NCBI GenBank assembly: GCA_023653785.1
Contig: JAMKCH010035778.1
Span: forward strand, 16,568-80,567
Length of the DNA stretch: 64,000 nucleotides
From: Ophioderma brevispina
Lineage: Eukaryota > Echinodermata > Ophiuroidea > Amphilepidida > Ophiodermatidae
Direction of reading: 5' to 3'
Shown here: one piece after another, positions 1 to 11,883 of the stretch
How positions within the stretch are numbered: position 1 is the stretch's first letter
Layout of the letters: every line of letters starts with the position of its first letter
Program-made: the position numbers and the translations under genes
The notes under the pieces: model-generated
What the model was told of the DNA's origin: nothing
What the model saw: only the letters and a program-made list of their open reading frames with translations
Database searches by the model: none

Positions 1-749
1 GTTTGCGTTTGGAATTAGTAGTACTATTCTTGGTAAAGGGCGTCTTGTTCTGATTTGAAAACTTTTCAAAGTTATATTTCGTAGTTTTGTGTTTTCTTGG
101 TTGCATTTTTGTTGTTGGAGATGTAGTCAATACGGAAAATAAATAAAGCACAATCTCCTTGTAACATCGATTGTCTACCCCACACACCAATGAAAATGGG
201 TTTCGACGGATCTGCGTCGACTGTTCTAGAGAAGGTATGTTGGTTATGAGTGGGGGGGGGTGGGCTTGGGGGGTGTTCTGTTGATAGAGTCTAACTCCGT
301 ATGTTGCGGGGTATGGTACTAATGTAGTCTGTCTGTGAAATACCTACAGGAAAAAGGGGTACTAAGACCATAGGAAGGTCTCGCTGCTCTGGTTGTCTCA
401 AGTATGAAGAGGGGTTGTTTGAACCCGGTCGTGAAAGTAATATTGTCCGGCAGGTATCATGTCCGGTTCATAGACGACAACGGAATAAAGAGTGAAAACT
501 AATGGTAGCTGAAGAGTCACTGAATCGATTGCCCTGTTGTTCACCATTGTTCCCGACTATGAGCCTGGGACTATATATCATGCCACACCGGATAGTGACT
601 TAGCCCTCTAGCATGAAACTTAAATTATATTTGGGCTGTTTGCGAGGTTGATGGTGGGAAAAAACTTATATTTTCTTTGGCAGGGTACGCTTCTGATACC
701 AACAAGTTCTTAGAACCTAAATCGGATAGAAGAATCTGTATATGTTACA
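1..749. other. Unassigned sequence upstream of the first LINE
   Basis: No open frame or repeat boundary is recognisable here. A short G run lies near 252-260. The right end may belong to the 5' part (ORF2 endonuclease) of the LINE that follows, because the region just upstream of that element's linker reads weakly in the same direction, but I could not identify endonuclease motifs. Confidence 0.4.
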
Positions 750-2170
750 GATATCACCGATCTTGTCTACGTACTTGTCAGTTAACAATTAAATGCACAA
801 TTAAAACCCAATCAACAGAAGTGGAACTCAAACATTTACCAATTTAGAAACAAATTGTCGAAAGTAGATTGGCAAAATGTACTTGCAAATGGTAATGTCA
901 ATGATGATTATAATGCATCTTAAAGAATTTTGATACATATTATAATGCATGTATCCCACCTAAAAATGTACCAGCAAGAATAATCGTGATCCGCGATTCA
1001 CCGTGGATTACAAGGGGTCTTATACTGAAAAGTATTAATACAAAAATATAGTTGAACAAAGACTCTTATCTTCGTTGCCCGCCACGAACGATCTCGACGG
1101 CCACACAAAAAAATCGTTACGTTCAGAATAATTAATACTGTGATAAGAAATCCAAACGAAGTATTTTTCTTTATAAAATCAACCAGTAAAGGGAAATATC
1201 AAACAAACGTGAAGCTATAAATAATGTCATTGGTTCGCGGCCAAAGACAACCCCTTTCGAAGCAATTCAAATCCCAATCAGGACAAACATCACTGAATCC
1301 AAAAAGTAAAAAGTATAGCTGATGAGTGTAATGAATTCTTTGTCAATGTTGTTGGGCCTGACCTGGCTTCAAATATCAATAGTGCCGGTAAAAACTTTTA
1401 TGATTATTTGAAATATCCTTCTGATAGTTCTATGTGTATGAAACCAATTGTGGAGACAGAGATTATTAACGTCATTAATAAATTCGATCAGAATAAGAGG
1501 GCAGGTCATGAATGATTTGGGACACCTTGTCGTCAAAAACGTGGCCAATGAAATTGTCTGAACCTCTTATCAATGATATTCAATGAATCTTTGCTGGCAT
1601 AGTGCCTGATAATCTCAAAATGCTAGAGATATACCTATATACTAAAAAAAAGTGATGTGGAAGAATTATCGATATTATAGGATCCAGTTGTCTTTCTCCA
1701 TGTTCTAAAATGATCCGTGAACTGGCTTGGTATATTGAACAGGGCATTTTAAATATATTGATTGCGCATGATATTCTCAATAAGCAGCAATATTGTTTCA
1801 GAGCTTACCATTCAACATATATGGCAGTCAGCAAATGTGATAAAATAACAATGCTGTGAAAGAAACACTATAGGGAATTTTAGACTTGTCAAAAGCTTTT
1901 GCACCATAGATCATAATATTCTTCTTCATGTAAATTGAATTATTATGAGTTCAGAGGAGTTGTGGAGACTAGGTTCCAAAGTTACTTGAGTAACAGAAAA
2001 CAGTATGTTAATATAAATTCTAGTAGGTCTCACCTAAAGAATTCCTTTTGTGGTGTTCCCCAGGGTTCAATAGTCGGCCCTGTGCTTTCATATTTTATGT
2101 TAAACGATTAACCAATACTTCGGATGTTTTGAATTACTCTATTTGCTGAGAGGCGACAACAATTTTGTAT

Positions 2171-2212
<42 letters not shown>

Positions 2213-2299
2213 TGGTAATTAAACAATAAGTATTTGAAGTACGTAATTGGTTTAAAGCAAACAAACTCTGCTGTTACTGCCGGCAAAACAAACCTTCAA

Positions 2300-2750
2300 G
2301 TTCTGGGGACACTTCAATCACAAAAACATGGCCAGAAAAAATGAGTCTGTTAACTGATCAATCTAATGAGTCAACAAATGTAAAGTTCTCACAGCTGTTT
2401 GAGAGTCTCAGGTATATGAAAAAAACAAGAATAAAACAGGAAAATATCAACGCGACAACTTTGACAACTGATTTGGAGTATTTAGGCCAGCATCTACCCT
2501 GTGTAAATTTGATTAAAATTTCATTTGGGAGAAATATGATTTTTCAATAAAAGCTAGTTTTACAGTTCGTTCTCATGGGAAATAGGCATATAGAGGGCCG
2601 CTATAACCATGACAGATTTGACCTTATAGCCTGGATGGCAGATTCCGCAAGGATTTTTTGATTTGTGACTGACGTGGGAATAGCTCTTGCATTTCCCTAC
2701 TTATCATGTTGGTGTCAAATTGTTTTCGCCATTGTTTAAAATTGATTTTT
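2300..2750. other. Foreign segment inside the LINE RT region
   Basis: This stretch separates two RT blocks that are close together in intact elements. It contains a 69-codon open frame (2341-2550, plus) with no recognised domain. Its right edge has a polypyrimidine-AG (TTTTTTCTTCTAG near 2748-2759) just before RT similarity resumes. That looks like an intron acceptor but may be chance. No terminal repeats were seen, so it could equally be divergent LINE sequence. Confidence 0.35.
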
Positions 2751-2984
2751 TCTTCTAGATGGAAATGGAAATAGCACGAGTAAAAATAACGAAGTTTTTA
2801 GGAGCTTACCATAGATGAAAACTTAACATGGAATGTCATGATGTAATATTACAGAAACGATCCACGTAACATTGGTGGTACAAGCCTCAATACTAGATAG
2901 AAATAATATTGATATGATAATCCCGCGACCCGTGTGAGATGTATGTGAACGAATAGAAACCGTTCCATTGACTTTACAACTTCC

Positions 2985-3430
2985 CCTTTGCCCCCCCTTT
3001 TCGTCCCCTCCTCCCACCCCTCACAACCAACCTCTCCTCTTCTTTCTTTTCGGTCTTTTCTAACTTCCTCTCTCACAGTCCACTCTGTCTGCGTCGTTTA
3101 CCCCTCACTCACCACTCTTTAAATTTTTTCGGTATTGTTTCACATTCCCCCGTCTCCCACCTATCCCTTCGCTGCTGTACCCTCCTTCCCCAGCAAGCTC
3201 CGAAAACCCTCCCCTTCTTTCTTTCCCACCCCTTATTCAGTCTCATCTCCCGAGACTCTTACTCCGTACACACACATCCCCGGTCTTTACTCCGCTATTC
3301 TCATCTCCTTGCAGATTCTTCTTCCTCTTTCCTTTCCTTTTTAAAGCTTCTTCTTTCCTACTTTTCTCCCCCCTCTCCCGATTTTCTCCTCTCCATGTTT
3401 CATGCCGCTTTTTCAGCTACCACTATCAGG
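2985..3430. repeat. Pyrimidine-rich low-complexity tract (C/T on plus strand)
   Basis: About 450 bases are strongly biased to C and T on the plus strand, with short runs of CCCC and TTTT. The tract interrupts the LINE between the KFLG block and its C-terminal region. Open frames on either strand here (proline/serine-rich on plus, lysine/arginine/glycine-rich on minus) are products of composition and are not annotated as genes. Confidence 0.75.
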
Positions 3431-4346
3431 CTCATTTTTAATCTACTATTATCCCAAATTATCCCCTCCAGGTGCGTTCTTTCTTGTCACGCGTTTGCCT
3501 TAACTACGGCATTCCCCTTGGGGGAAGCACTTATAATCATACCTAGATAAAATACACAAACTGCAAAAATGGCGCTAAGGACAATTTCTGGTAGCCATTA
3601 TAGATAGAAGTCTACTGGTCCTTTATTGTAAAATATAATATCTAAATGTATTTGATATATATAAGCTGATGAAAACTGGTCCGTATTTATGTGTAAGTAT
3701 ACAAACGATTTACTTCCAGCTGGATTTAACAACTTCTTCACTGCAAGGTCCCAAAATACTGATTATCAAAAAACAAGATACCGTGATAATTACCAACTAA
3801 CTAAAATAACAGAACCTTTTCAAATCACTCGATTAGAACTGATGGGGGGCCCGTAATTTGGATATGCACTTCCATAAGATATCAAAGACCCTAATTCGAT
3901 AAAAATTTTAAAAATCAATATAAACAGAATCTACGTCAATTTATGAGTGAATCTCTGGGAGCATTGTGCTGTTTGTGTATAATGATGTTAATTATCATGG
4001 AGGTTTCTTGGTGTTCCTTCACCATATCTCGCTTCGTCACACCATCCTTTTCTAATTCGTCCCGAGTGTGAGTGGTGGTTACATATGTTGTCGTTGCTGT
4101 CCATGGTGAGGAGCCCGAAGAATACAATTATGGGTTTATAGCGTTGAATTATGTTATTGTTCCAAGGGGCCAGTCCCCACTGGCCTACTTGGCCATTTGA
4201 CTGTTCCTCCATAATTGTCTTTCTTATTTTCTTTGTTGTTTTATGTTGTGTTTGTTTGTTGTTTTTTATGATATGTAGATATTATGGAAACAAAGAATCT
4301 GAATCTGAACCAAAAAAAAAAAACATAAAAAAAAAAAAAAAAAAAA

Positions 4347-4447
4347 TAGATTGATCTCGTCCTTTATATTATGCCGTTAAACATGACTTCAGTCTGTTTA
4401 AATCCAATCAACTATATCGCCCCCACTGCAGATCAAATTATGAATTT
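4347..4447. other. Short unassigned gap between LINE tail and tandem unit
   Basis: About 100 bases lie between the LINE poly(A) tail and the start of the first tandem unit. Nothing is recognised. Confidence 0.5.
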
Positions 4448-4929
4448 GATTTTTAAAACATTCTCAAATCAAATACTTCTTTATCACTAAAGCTCTTTGT
4501 ATACACTCGACAGACCCTCCTTGTTTGCAGGAGACCACAATCATGTCCTTAGAAGCATCTCGTCCGAGGCAGGACTGGTCAAAACAGTCCAAAGAATCAC
4601 TGTCCGAGATTTGTGCGATATTTACACGGTTTCCTACATAGTTGGAATGATTTCTTCAGACCCAATCTGAAACAGTATTTCTATTTGAACGCAGTGTTTC
4701 CAGTATCATATTAGAGTAGGTGAATGAATTACATAATGAGTCCGCACTACCCGGTGGGAGTGAATCCATATTTTGAATACGAACAAATGGCCTTTGCTGG
4801 GACCTATAAATGGAAGAAGTCTGTTGTTGGTTCCTTTTCGCTGCCGAAGCCTGTTAAAGGAGCCCATTTTTTCAGGGTTGGTTGGTACCTTACAACAAAA
4901 ACTAGCACAGCGGTGCCCTAGGCTTGCCT

Positions 4930-5213
4930 GTCCCACGAATTGTCAAATACCAGAGTAGTGCGTCACTCCGGATGGGAGGTAACAAACCACAGCCAAAAGT
5001 CGCTGATTTCATCGGGATATCGCAGAGTCGGTCTGTAAAAAATCCTCAGACATCGTCAAGAGGTGGGTCATTTTAGGAGGACCACGATTGACTACCAGAC
5101 GAGATGATCGCCGACTGCTTATCTGTACCGTAGAGCCCGCAAAATGCCCACAAGCCGTCTTCGTCGTTTGCGGAGAATGGGACAATATGGAATCCACGGT
5201 TCCCGCCAAACTA

Positions 5214-5253
<40 letters not shown>

Positions 5254-5290
5254 AAACATAAAAAAAAAAAAACAAAAAAAAAAAAAAAAA

Positions 5291-5349
<59 letters not shown>

Positions 5350-6065
5350 AAAAAAAAACAAAACTGTAGATCGGAGAGAGTGCTCTCAACATGGTTACGT
5401 GCAAGACGAATGGCAAATGTCCAACGCGCAACCGTCACCACAGAGTGATCGCTTCACTGGGCTGGGCCACAGAAGATTACAGCTCGACACTGGGCGAAAA
5501 TGTTTTGTTTATGGACGAGAGTCGCTAAGCCTTGACCATCAAGATGGACGACAAAGGGTTCGTCGATACGTGGTGAGAACCTCTGAGATGACTATATTGA
5601 GGAATCGACTCAAGGTGGTGGATACGGTCAGTGAGGTATGGCCTGGTTATTCATAGGAAGAAAACCGCACTGGTAGGGCCAGATGGAATCTATGAACGCG
5701 TAGATAAATCTCTGTCTGTCACATGCATGAAGGGTTTATGCAAACAATTTTCGGCTGCAAGACCACACCGCCACGCCGCACAGGGCCACTGCAGTGGGAC
5801 AATTTCTTGAGGCAGAGGGGGGTGGAGCAGATACCATGGCCTGCTGCTTGCTCACTGATTTGAAACCCAATAGAGCTATGCCTGGTATGCTTTGGCCAAG
5901 CCATCAAGGAAAGGGACAATCTTCCTAAAACTCTACAGGGGTTAGCTCGGCTCATGATGGTTGAGTTTGACGCTCTGCCCATTGACATCATAAACACTTG
6001 TTGACAATAGGGCCGCGACGTATTGAGCGCACTTGGATTCTTGCCAGGAGTGGCCATACACAATA
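4930..6065 (+). pseudogene. Tc1/mariner transposase, copy A, frameshifted and split by poly(A)
   Basis: An intact Tc1/mariner transposase binds the element's terminal repeats and cuts and pastes it through a DD(E/D) catalytic triad. Visible here in broken frames are the N-terminal helix-turn-helix region around 4995-5060, the linker GGPRLTTRRDDRRLL near 5075-5120, the first catalytic Asp in FMDESR at 5508-5525, a VMVW-like part lost near 5620-5660, and remnants of the block normally reading SPDLNPIE near 5845-5870. A run of about 150 A-rich bases (5215-5363) splits the gene. Copy B lacks this block and keeps the second Asp region better. Terminal inverted repeats of the element were not found. 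Confidence 0.8.
5215..5363 (+). repeat. A-rich insert inside transposase copy A
   Basis: About 149 bases are almost pure A, broken by a few C, G and T. The matching position in copy B (about 8167-8176) has no such tract and reads straight through. The insert is bordered by CCAAACT on the left and CAAAACT on the right, which resembles a short target duplication. It could be a retroposed poly(A) tail, or a basecalling or assembly artefact. The lysine-rich plus-strand frame and phenylalanine-rich minus-strand frames across it are not genes. Confidence 0.8.
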
Positions 6066-7391
6066 TTAGTGACTGATTAACATTTAAAACGCACTATTGA
6101 ACATTCGAGCATGAAAAATCACCCAAAACGTGTTATCATGTAAAAGTTGACTGATGTGAACAAAATTGTAACAAAATCCTTTAAATCTGCTATTAAAATA
6201 CCCTTTTTCTCAGGCTAAGGACACAGTTCGTTAAGGGTTAATTGTGAACTAAGACCCATAATGATATGTTAGGAGCGAATGATCAATCAAGTATGTTGGC
6301 GATATACACCCCTAAATATCATAAAGAACTCACACTGTAAGAACCATTCCATAAAAAGGTGGTAACATATATTGATTCAAACTTTATGAGCAAGAGTTGT
6401 ACATGGTTTATTAGTTGTCAACGCCCCCCCCCAAAAAAAAAATGGTACCATTGTTGAAGGGAGTCACCGTAAATCAAAAACAAATATGAAATTAAGTTAG
6501 CTTTAGGTGCATAATCCAGGAAATCAACGTGTGATATTTATCATACCTATAATTTTCTTTCATTTCATTCGATACATCAAGTGGTTAGCTGTTTTCAGAA
6601 TACCCTATCACTCGCCTACGACCTCGGATATCACAGTAGCACATGCATTGATATTTAGTGGGTGGGGGATTGTGCATGCAAAAGTGTTACTGAGATTCGA
6701 CAGGGTCAGCACACTCTTTGTGACACCTTAGAATGGCTGTATTTTTTAGAAAGCGGTTTAAAAATAACGAAGGAAATTCTAAAAATTTTATTGTGATATC
6801 GATTTAAATTGAAAGCCGAAACGGGTTTTGAGTACACATAAAGCATATTAGTGACGAAAAAACCTGCCAGCAAAAAAAGATACGGAAAATTATGTCAGAA
6901 TAAATAAACTTTATAGTCTAACAAGTAAAATCAAACCTTTAAAGTGTATGGTAACAATATCAAATTTGAACAATTTTTTTAAACAAATACAATCAAACAC
7001 AATTCACATTTGTATGGAAGCGGAGAAAGTTATCCTGACAATGTATGTTAGAATAGGGTTGAACGGGCTTAATAAGGCAAATATTGAACCCTATTTTGAG
7101 TTTGAAGTACACCATCGCCATGGTCTCTGGGTCAGCGGCATGATCCGGTGATTTTTGGTTGAGGGGTTACATTTTCATAAAATGACCCTCTACTGTGAAA
7201 CCATGCTTATTTACTGTGCTAGCTAATATGGTATCATCAAATTATCAAGTGCCAGGCTTTAGATCAATTGAGCTGTGCGGAACTTGTAAGTTCCTTGATC
7301 AACCATCCTTTCTTAAAAAATTTAAAACGAAGCGAATCCCCCAAAAAACAAACTACAAGAACACAAACAAAAACAAGTAAAACAAAAACGA

Positions 7392-10231
7392 TTTGATTCA
7401 AACATTCTCAAATTCAAAACTTCGTTAGTCACAAAGCTCGTTTCTTATACACTCGACAGACCCTCCTTGTTTGAGGAGACCACAATCATGTCCTTAGAAG
7501 CATCTCGTCCGAGGCAGGGGTCAAAATCATGTCCAAAGACTCCCTCGTCCGAGACTTTGTGCGAATTATTACACGGTTTCTACATAGTTGGAATGATTTC
7601 TTCAGACCAATCTTAAAACGTATGTCTATTTGAACGCCTCAGTAATTATTTTAGAGTAGGTGAATGATAGTACATGAGTTGACCCTCATTGTTCTTTTCT
7701 TAGTAATATGGTGGCTGTGAATCCATAATTTGAATACGGTAACAATGCCTTTTGCTGGGACCTATAAAATGGCAGACGTCTGTGTGGTTCCTTTCGCTGC
7801 TCGAAGCCTGTGTACAAGGAGCCCATTTTTGTCAGGGTTGGTGTTACGCTTTACAACAAAAACAGACACAGAGGTTCCCTAGGTTTGGCCTCGTCCAACG
7901 GACCTTGTCAATACCATGAGTAGTGCTTGCACTCCGATGAGGGTACAAACAAGCCAAAGTCGCTGATTTCATCGGGATATCGCAGAGTACGGTCGTTAAA
8001 TTCTCAGACATCGTCAAGAGGTGGGTCATTTTAGGAGGACCACGATTGACCACCAGAGGAGATGATCGCCGATTGCCTCATCTGTGCCGTAGATCCGGGA
8101 AAATGCCAACAAGACCGTTCGTCGTTTGGGGAAGGGGGGAAGACACTATGGAATCACGTTCGCCACCAACTGTGATCGGAGAGTGCTCAACATGGTTACC
8201 GTGCAAGACGAATGGCCAAAGGTCCACGGCTGCAGACGTTCACCACACGTGAGTTGATCGAGAGTTACATCTTGGCGCCTAGTGTCGTACTGCACACGCA
8301 CAGATTACAGTCATACACGGGCGAAGGTTTGTTTTATTGGCCACTTTCAGAGAGTCTGTCCCCCACCCCCACAACACCCTGACACTACTAGGTCACACGC
8401 AGTGGATAGTCTAGGAACAAATTGTGTCCGGTCAGCGATTACAGTGCGTGATGAACTCACGATATGCTGGACTGTTGGATGTAAGGATATCGTGGACTCA
8501 AGGTTTTGGTGGCGGCTCAGTGATGGTATGGGCTGGTATTCCATTATGGAAGATAAACGTCACTGGTAGTGCCAGATGGAAGCATGAACGCCGTAGAAAC
8601 TCCTGTCTCACATGCAAGAAGGGTTTCGCAACCAATTTTCGGCTGCAAGAAGACAACGGCCACTCCGTACAGGCCCGCTGTAGTGAGCCAATTGCTGAGG
8701 CAGAGGGTGGGGTGGAGCAGAACCATGGCCTGCTGGCGGCATTTGATTTGAAACTATAGAGAATGCCTGGTATGCCTTTGGCCAAGCCATCAATGACAGG
8801 ACAATCTTCCTCAAACTCTACAGGGTTAGCTCAGGCTTTGATGGTTGAGTTTGACGTCTGCCCATTGACATCAAAACAACCTTGTGGACAATAGGCCGCG
8901 ACGTATTGACGCACTGATTCATGCCAGGAGTGCATACTCGATATTAGTGATGATTGACATTTTAAAACAGCACTATGAACATTTCGATGCAGGAATGAAA
9001 GTCACCCAAAACGGGTATCTGTAAAAGTACTGATGTGAAAAACTGTAACAAAATCCTTAAACTGCTATTCAAATACCCTTTTTCCACTCAGGCTGTTAAT
9101 GGACACCAACAGTTAGTCAAGGGTTAATTGTAAAACTAAGATCATAATTGATATGTTCGGAAGCGACTGATCAATCAATTAGGTGGCGATATACACCCTT
9201 AAATATCATAATAACTCACACTGTAGAACCATTCCATAAAAAGGTGGTAACATATATTTTATTCAAAACTGTTATGAGCTAAGAGTGACATGGTGTATAC
9301 GTTTCAACGCCCCCCCCAAAAAAAAAAATGGTAACAATGGTCTATGAAGGAGTCCGTTAAATCAAAACACAAATGAATAAGTTAGCTTTAGGGGCATAAT
9401 CAGGAAATCAAAACGTGATATTTAATCTACCTATATTTTATTTCATTTCATTCGATACATAAAGTGTTTTCTAGAATACCCTCTCACTCGCCTACGACCT
9501 CGTATATCACAGTACATCATGCCATGATATTAGTGGGTGATTTTGCATCAAAAGTGTTACTGATATTCGACAGGGTCAGAACACTCTTTGTACACTCTTA
9601 GAAATGGCTGTATTTTTTTAGAAATCGGTTTAAAAATAACGAAGGCAAATTCTAAAATTTTATTGTGATATCGATTTAAATTGAAAGCCGTAAACGGGTT
9701 GAGTACACATAAAGCATATTAGTGACGAAAAACCTGCCAGCAAAGATACGAAAATTATGTCAGAATAAAAACTTTATATCTAACATTAGTAAAATCAAAC
9801 ATTTACAGTGTAACAATATCAAATTTGAACAATTAAACAAATACATCAAACACAATTCACATTTGTATGGAAGCGGAGAAAGTACTCCTGACAATGTATG
9901 TCAGAATAGGGTCTGAACGAGTCTTAATTAAGGCAAATATTTAACCTATTTTGAGTTTTGAAGTAGACCATCGCCATGGTCTCTGGAGTCCAGCGGCATG
10001 ATCGGTGATTTTTTGGTTGAGGTTACCATTTTCATAAAATGTACCCTTACTGTGAAACCATGCTTATTTACTGTGCTAGCTAATATGGTATCATCAAATT
10101 CTCAAGTGCCATGGCTTTAGACCATTGAGTGCGGAACTTGAAGTTCCCTTAACCATCCTTTAAAATTTAAAACGAAGCAATCCCCAAAAAACAAACAAAG
10201 AAACAAACAAAAACAAGTAAAAACAAAAACG
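7392..10231 (+). repeat. Tandem duplication unit 2 (~2.84 kb)
   Basis: This is the second head-to-tail copy of the unit described at 4448-7391. It is shorter mainly because it lacks the ~150 bp A-rich insert. Its right end continues into A-rich sequence with AAACAAACAAA steps (about 10190-10310). That sequence also occurs in the third, more diverged copy near 18400-18490, which suggests unit 2 keeps the original right flank and unit 1 is the added copy. Confidence 0.85.
7870..8945 (+). pseudogene. Tc1/mariner transposase, copy B, frameshifted
   Basis: Copy B keeps the clearest N-terminal helix-turn-helix: KVADFIGISQSTVVKFSDIV at about 7957-8016, followed by KRWVILGGPRLTT and GDDRRLP. Further on are GGSVMVWAGI near 8509-8540 and QEDNGH near 8646-8665, the second catalytic Asp. 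Decayed PA-x-DLN-x-IE-x-AW coding sequence near 8728-8775 would carry the third acidic residue. The first Asp box is damaged near 8328-8345, where copy A still reads FMDESR. The two copies are thus broken at different places, mostly by small indels. Family assignment is firm; activity is excluded in this sequence as given. Confidence 0.8.
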
Positions 10232-11883
10232 ATAGAACACAAACAAACAAAAACATAACAAACAAACAAACAAAACAAATTAAAGAAAGAAAAAAGTTAC
10301 AATAAACAAACACAACAAACTTATTTTTCACGCAATGTTGACAAATTTATAAATAATTATGAGGATAATTGTCTTTTTAATGCCTTCGCAAAATGCATTA
10401 AGAAATTTGTACGCAATTGCTTCTTTTTCGCTTTTAAGGTATTCGTAGCAAGGACAGGCTCTATTAACCCATGTCGATAATGTATATGAGATGGAGTCAA
10501 TTCTAAAACAATGGGAACACATTTGGAGTTCTCATTTTCTTGAGATTCAGCAGAGACTGAGACACTAAAAGCTCCTAAATATTATTTTTATTTTGACGGA
10601 TCGATTGAGTAAATAAGCAGTTGGCAATTGCTTAATGAACTATTGAAATATTTAACTCTTACTAATGCATGTTATAGAAAGTGTTTGATTGTGAGGTCAC
10701 GAACACACGATTAATCCAAAGAGGATTGAAATAGATACATGTCAATATTGCATGAATAATAAGTCATACGAAAAACTGATCTATGCATTTTTAAAAGTTA
10801 CTAATGCATTATAACAAGTTTGGGACCGTTCCGAGAAACTCATTGAAAATCGGAACCAAACTATATCAAAACCACTTTCCTTGGACTTAATAACAACATA
10901 TAGCTAGATCATTAACATCTTATACTGTGTCTAGTTTTGGCATATTCATGACCATATTCGAAATTAGTATCAGTGAAAATGCATGCAAATGAATCCACAC
11001 AAGCCTGGCCTTATAGGTTTGTTTTCCATGGCTTTCCAAATGAGCTGTGCTGTGGGTTATACCCTATAGGCAGCCATGCTGTAGGGCAAAAGAACCACAT
11101 TGCATGACTACAATACATTCATCTGTTATTGAATTCCAGAGATGCTCAAGCTGTACAGGTGATCTAATAATCTTGGTTTAGTGTCGTAGGGCAAAGGAAG
11201 ATTTTATGTTAATTGCCAATTTTGACTTCATATTGCATCGGGTCTATAGGCCCTACGAAACACGACGTCATAGTTTGTGATTGACATAGGATACTGTGTA
11301 GACTTGTAAAAGATTTACATTAATACCTTCGTATTTTTTCTTCGATTACGATATCGTACCGTTGAATTCCTAAAACCGATTTAGGAAAAGAAAAAACTAA
11401 AGTCAGTCATAACGATTTTTTCTCGATCATGTGTTTGCACGTTTGTAATACTTTTTTTCAGACACATATGTTCTAAGCAAGTGATTTTCTTGTTTGATCA
11501 GACCCTGTTTCCAATGCGAAGAATCCCCTCGATTCTCAAATAGAGTACCCCCTCAGCGATGGTTATACGATAGATACTATATCCTAAACTAATATTGGAT
11601 GAAAATTCATGTGCCAGAGCTTTTAAGTTTCTATTCACGTGGTATTTTTACAATACACATGTGTAAGTGTTAATTGAATCTCCCTGGTCCAGTAAGTGTT
11701 GCAATTAATAAAAAAGAGAGTGATTGGTTGTGGTTGCTCTAAAGGTTTACATACTGCCAATATACTGATATTTCGGGCGGTGGTATTATCTTTAACGAAT
11801 TTCATGAAATCACACGTAGAACCGCGAATTAAAAGACAACGCGGAAACGTGGTATAGGGTGATCAAAAATGCAAAACTCAGCA

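Larger units (their letters stand above)
1250..3990 (+). pseudogene. Reverse transcriptase ORF2 remnant of the LINE
   Basis: The intact enzyme would copy element RNA at a nicked chromosomal target. Recognisable blocks, each in its own frame, are a CFRAYHST motif near 1793-1817 (RT motif 2), a DLSKAF motif near 1885 (the first catalytic Asp region), CGVPQGSIVGP at 2049-2085 (motif 4), and WFKANKL at about 2248-2268. The catalytic FADD box is decayed: after LFA the sequence at about 2144-2155 reads E-R-R, so the two catalytic aspartates are lost. A homopolymer T run follows at once. The later WFKANKL and KFLG blocks, normally about 60 residues apart, are separated by an extra 0.4 kb. The frame breaks at least ten times. 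Assignment to a retrotransposon RT is firm; the family name is not. Confidence 0.8.
750..4346 (+). mobile_element. Decayed LINE of the L2/CR1/Jockey group, reaching its 3' poly(A) end
   Basis: Read in shifting plus frames, the stretch follows the usual order of a Jockey/CR1/L2-type ORF2. A linker with a KVDWQNVL-like block lies near 860-890, an N-x-FF-NVG-like block near 1330-1360, the reverse transcriptase at about 1440-2300, a KFLG block near 2791, and a C-terminal MALRTISG to LLPAGFNNFF part at about 3569-3950. The 3' UTR ends with AAAGAATCTGAATCTGAACC followed by an A-rich tail at about 4310-4346, as expected for target-primed insertion. It is interrupted by a T34 run (2174-2207), an unrelated stretch of about 2300-2750, and a pyrimidine-rich tract (about 2985-3430). 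Many stops and shifts show it is dead. The exact clade and 5' end are uncertain. Confidence 0.8.
4448..7391 (+). repeat. Tandem duplication unit 1 (~2.94 kb)
   Basis: From about 4448 to 7391 the sequence aligns end to end with 7392-10231, in the same orientation and abutting it. Landmarks in the same order in both are ACACTCGACAGACCCTCC, the Tc1/mariner transposase, a C-run followed by an A-run (about 6423-6441 and 9310-9328), TTTGTATGGAAGCGGAGAAAG, and a closing CAAAAACAAGTAA-type A-rich stretch. Differences are mostly one- to few-base indels. Unit 1 also holds an extra ~150 bp A-rich block. Because indels outnumber substitutions, poor base-calling or a mis-joined haplotype must be considered alongside a true duplication. 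Confidence 0.85.

Noticed and set aside
3135..3344. Proline/serine-rich frame on plus and basic frames on minus at 2823-3076
   Set aside because: Products of the pyrimidine-rich low-complexity tract.
5144..5656. 170-codon plus frame with a long lysine run, and poly-phenylalanine frames on the minus strand (5009-5441)
   Set aside because: They exist only because of the A-rich insert. The flanks are broken Tc1/mariner transposase.
8347..8814. Several 60-95-codon minus frames
   Set aside because: They are antisense shadows of Tc1/mariner transposase copy B.
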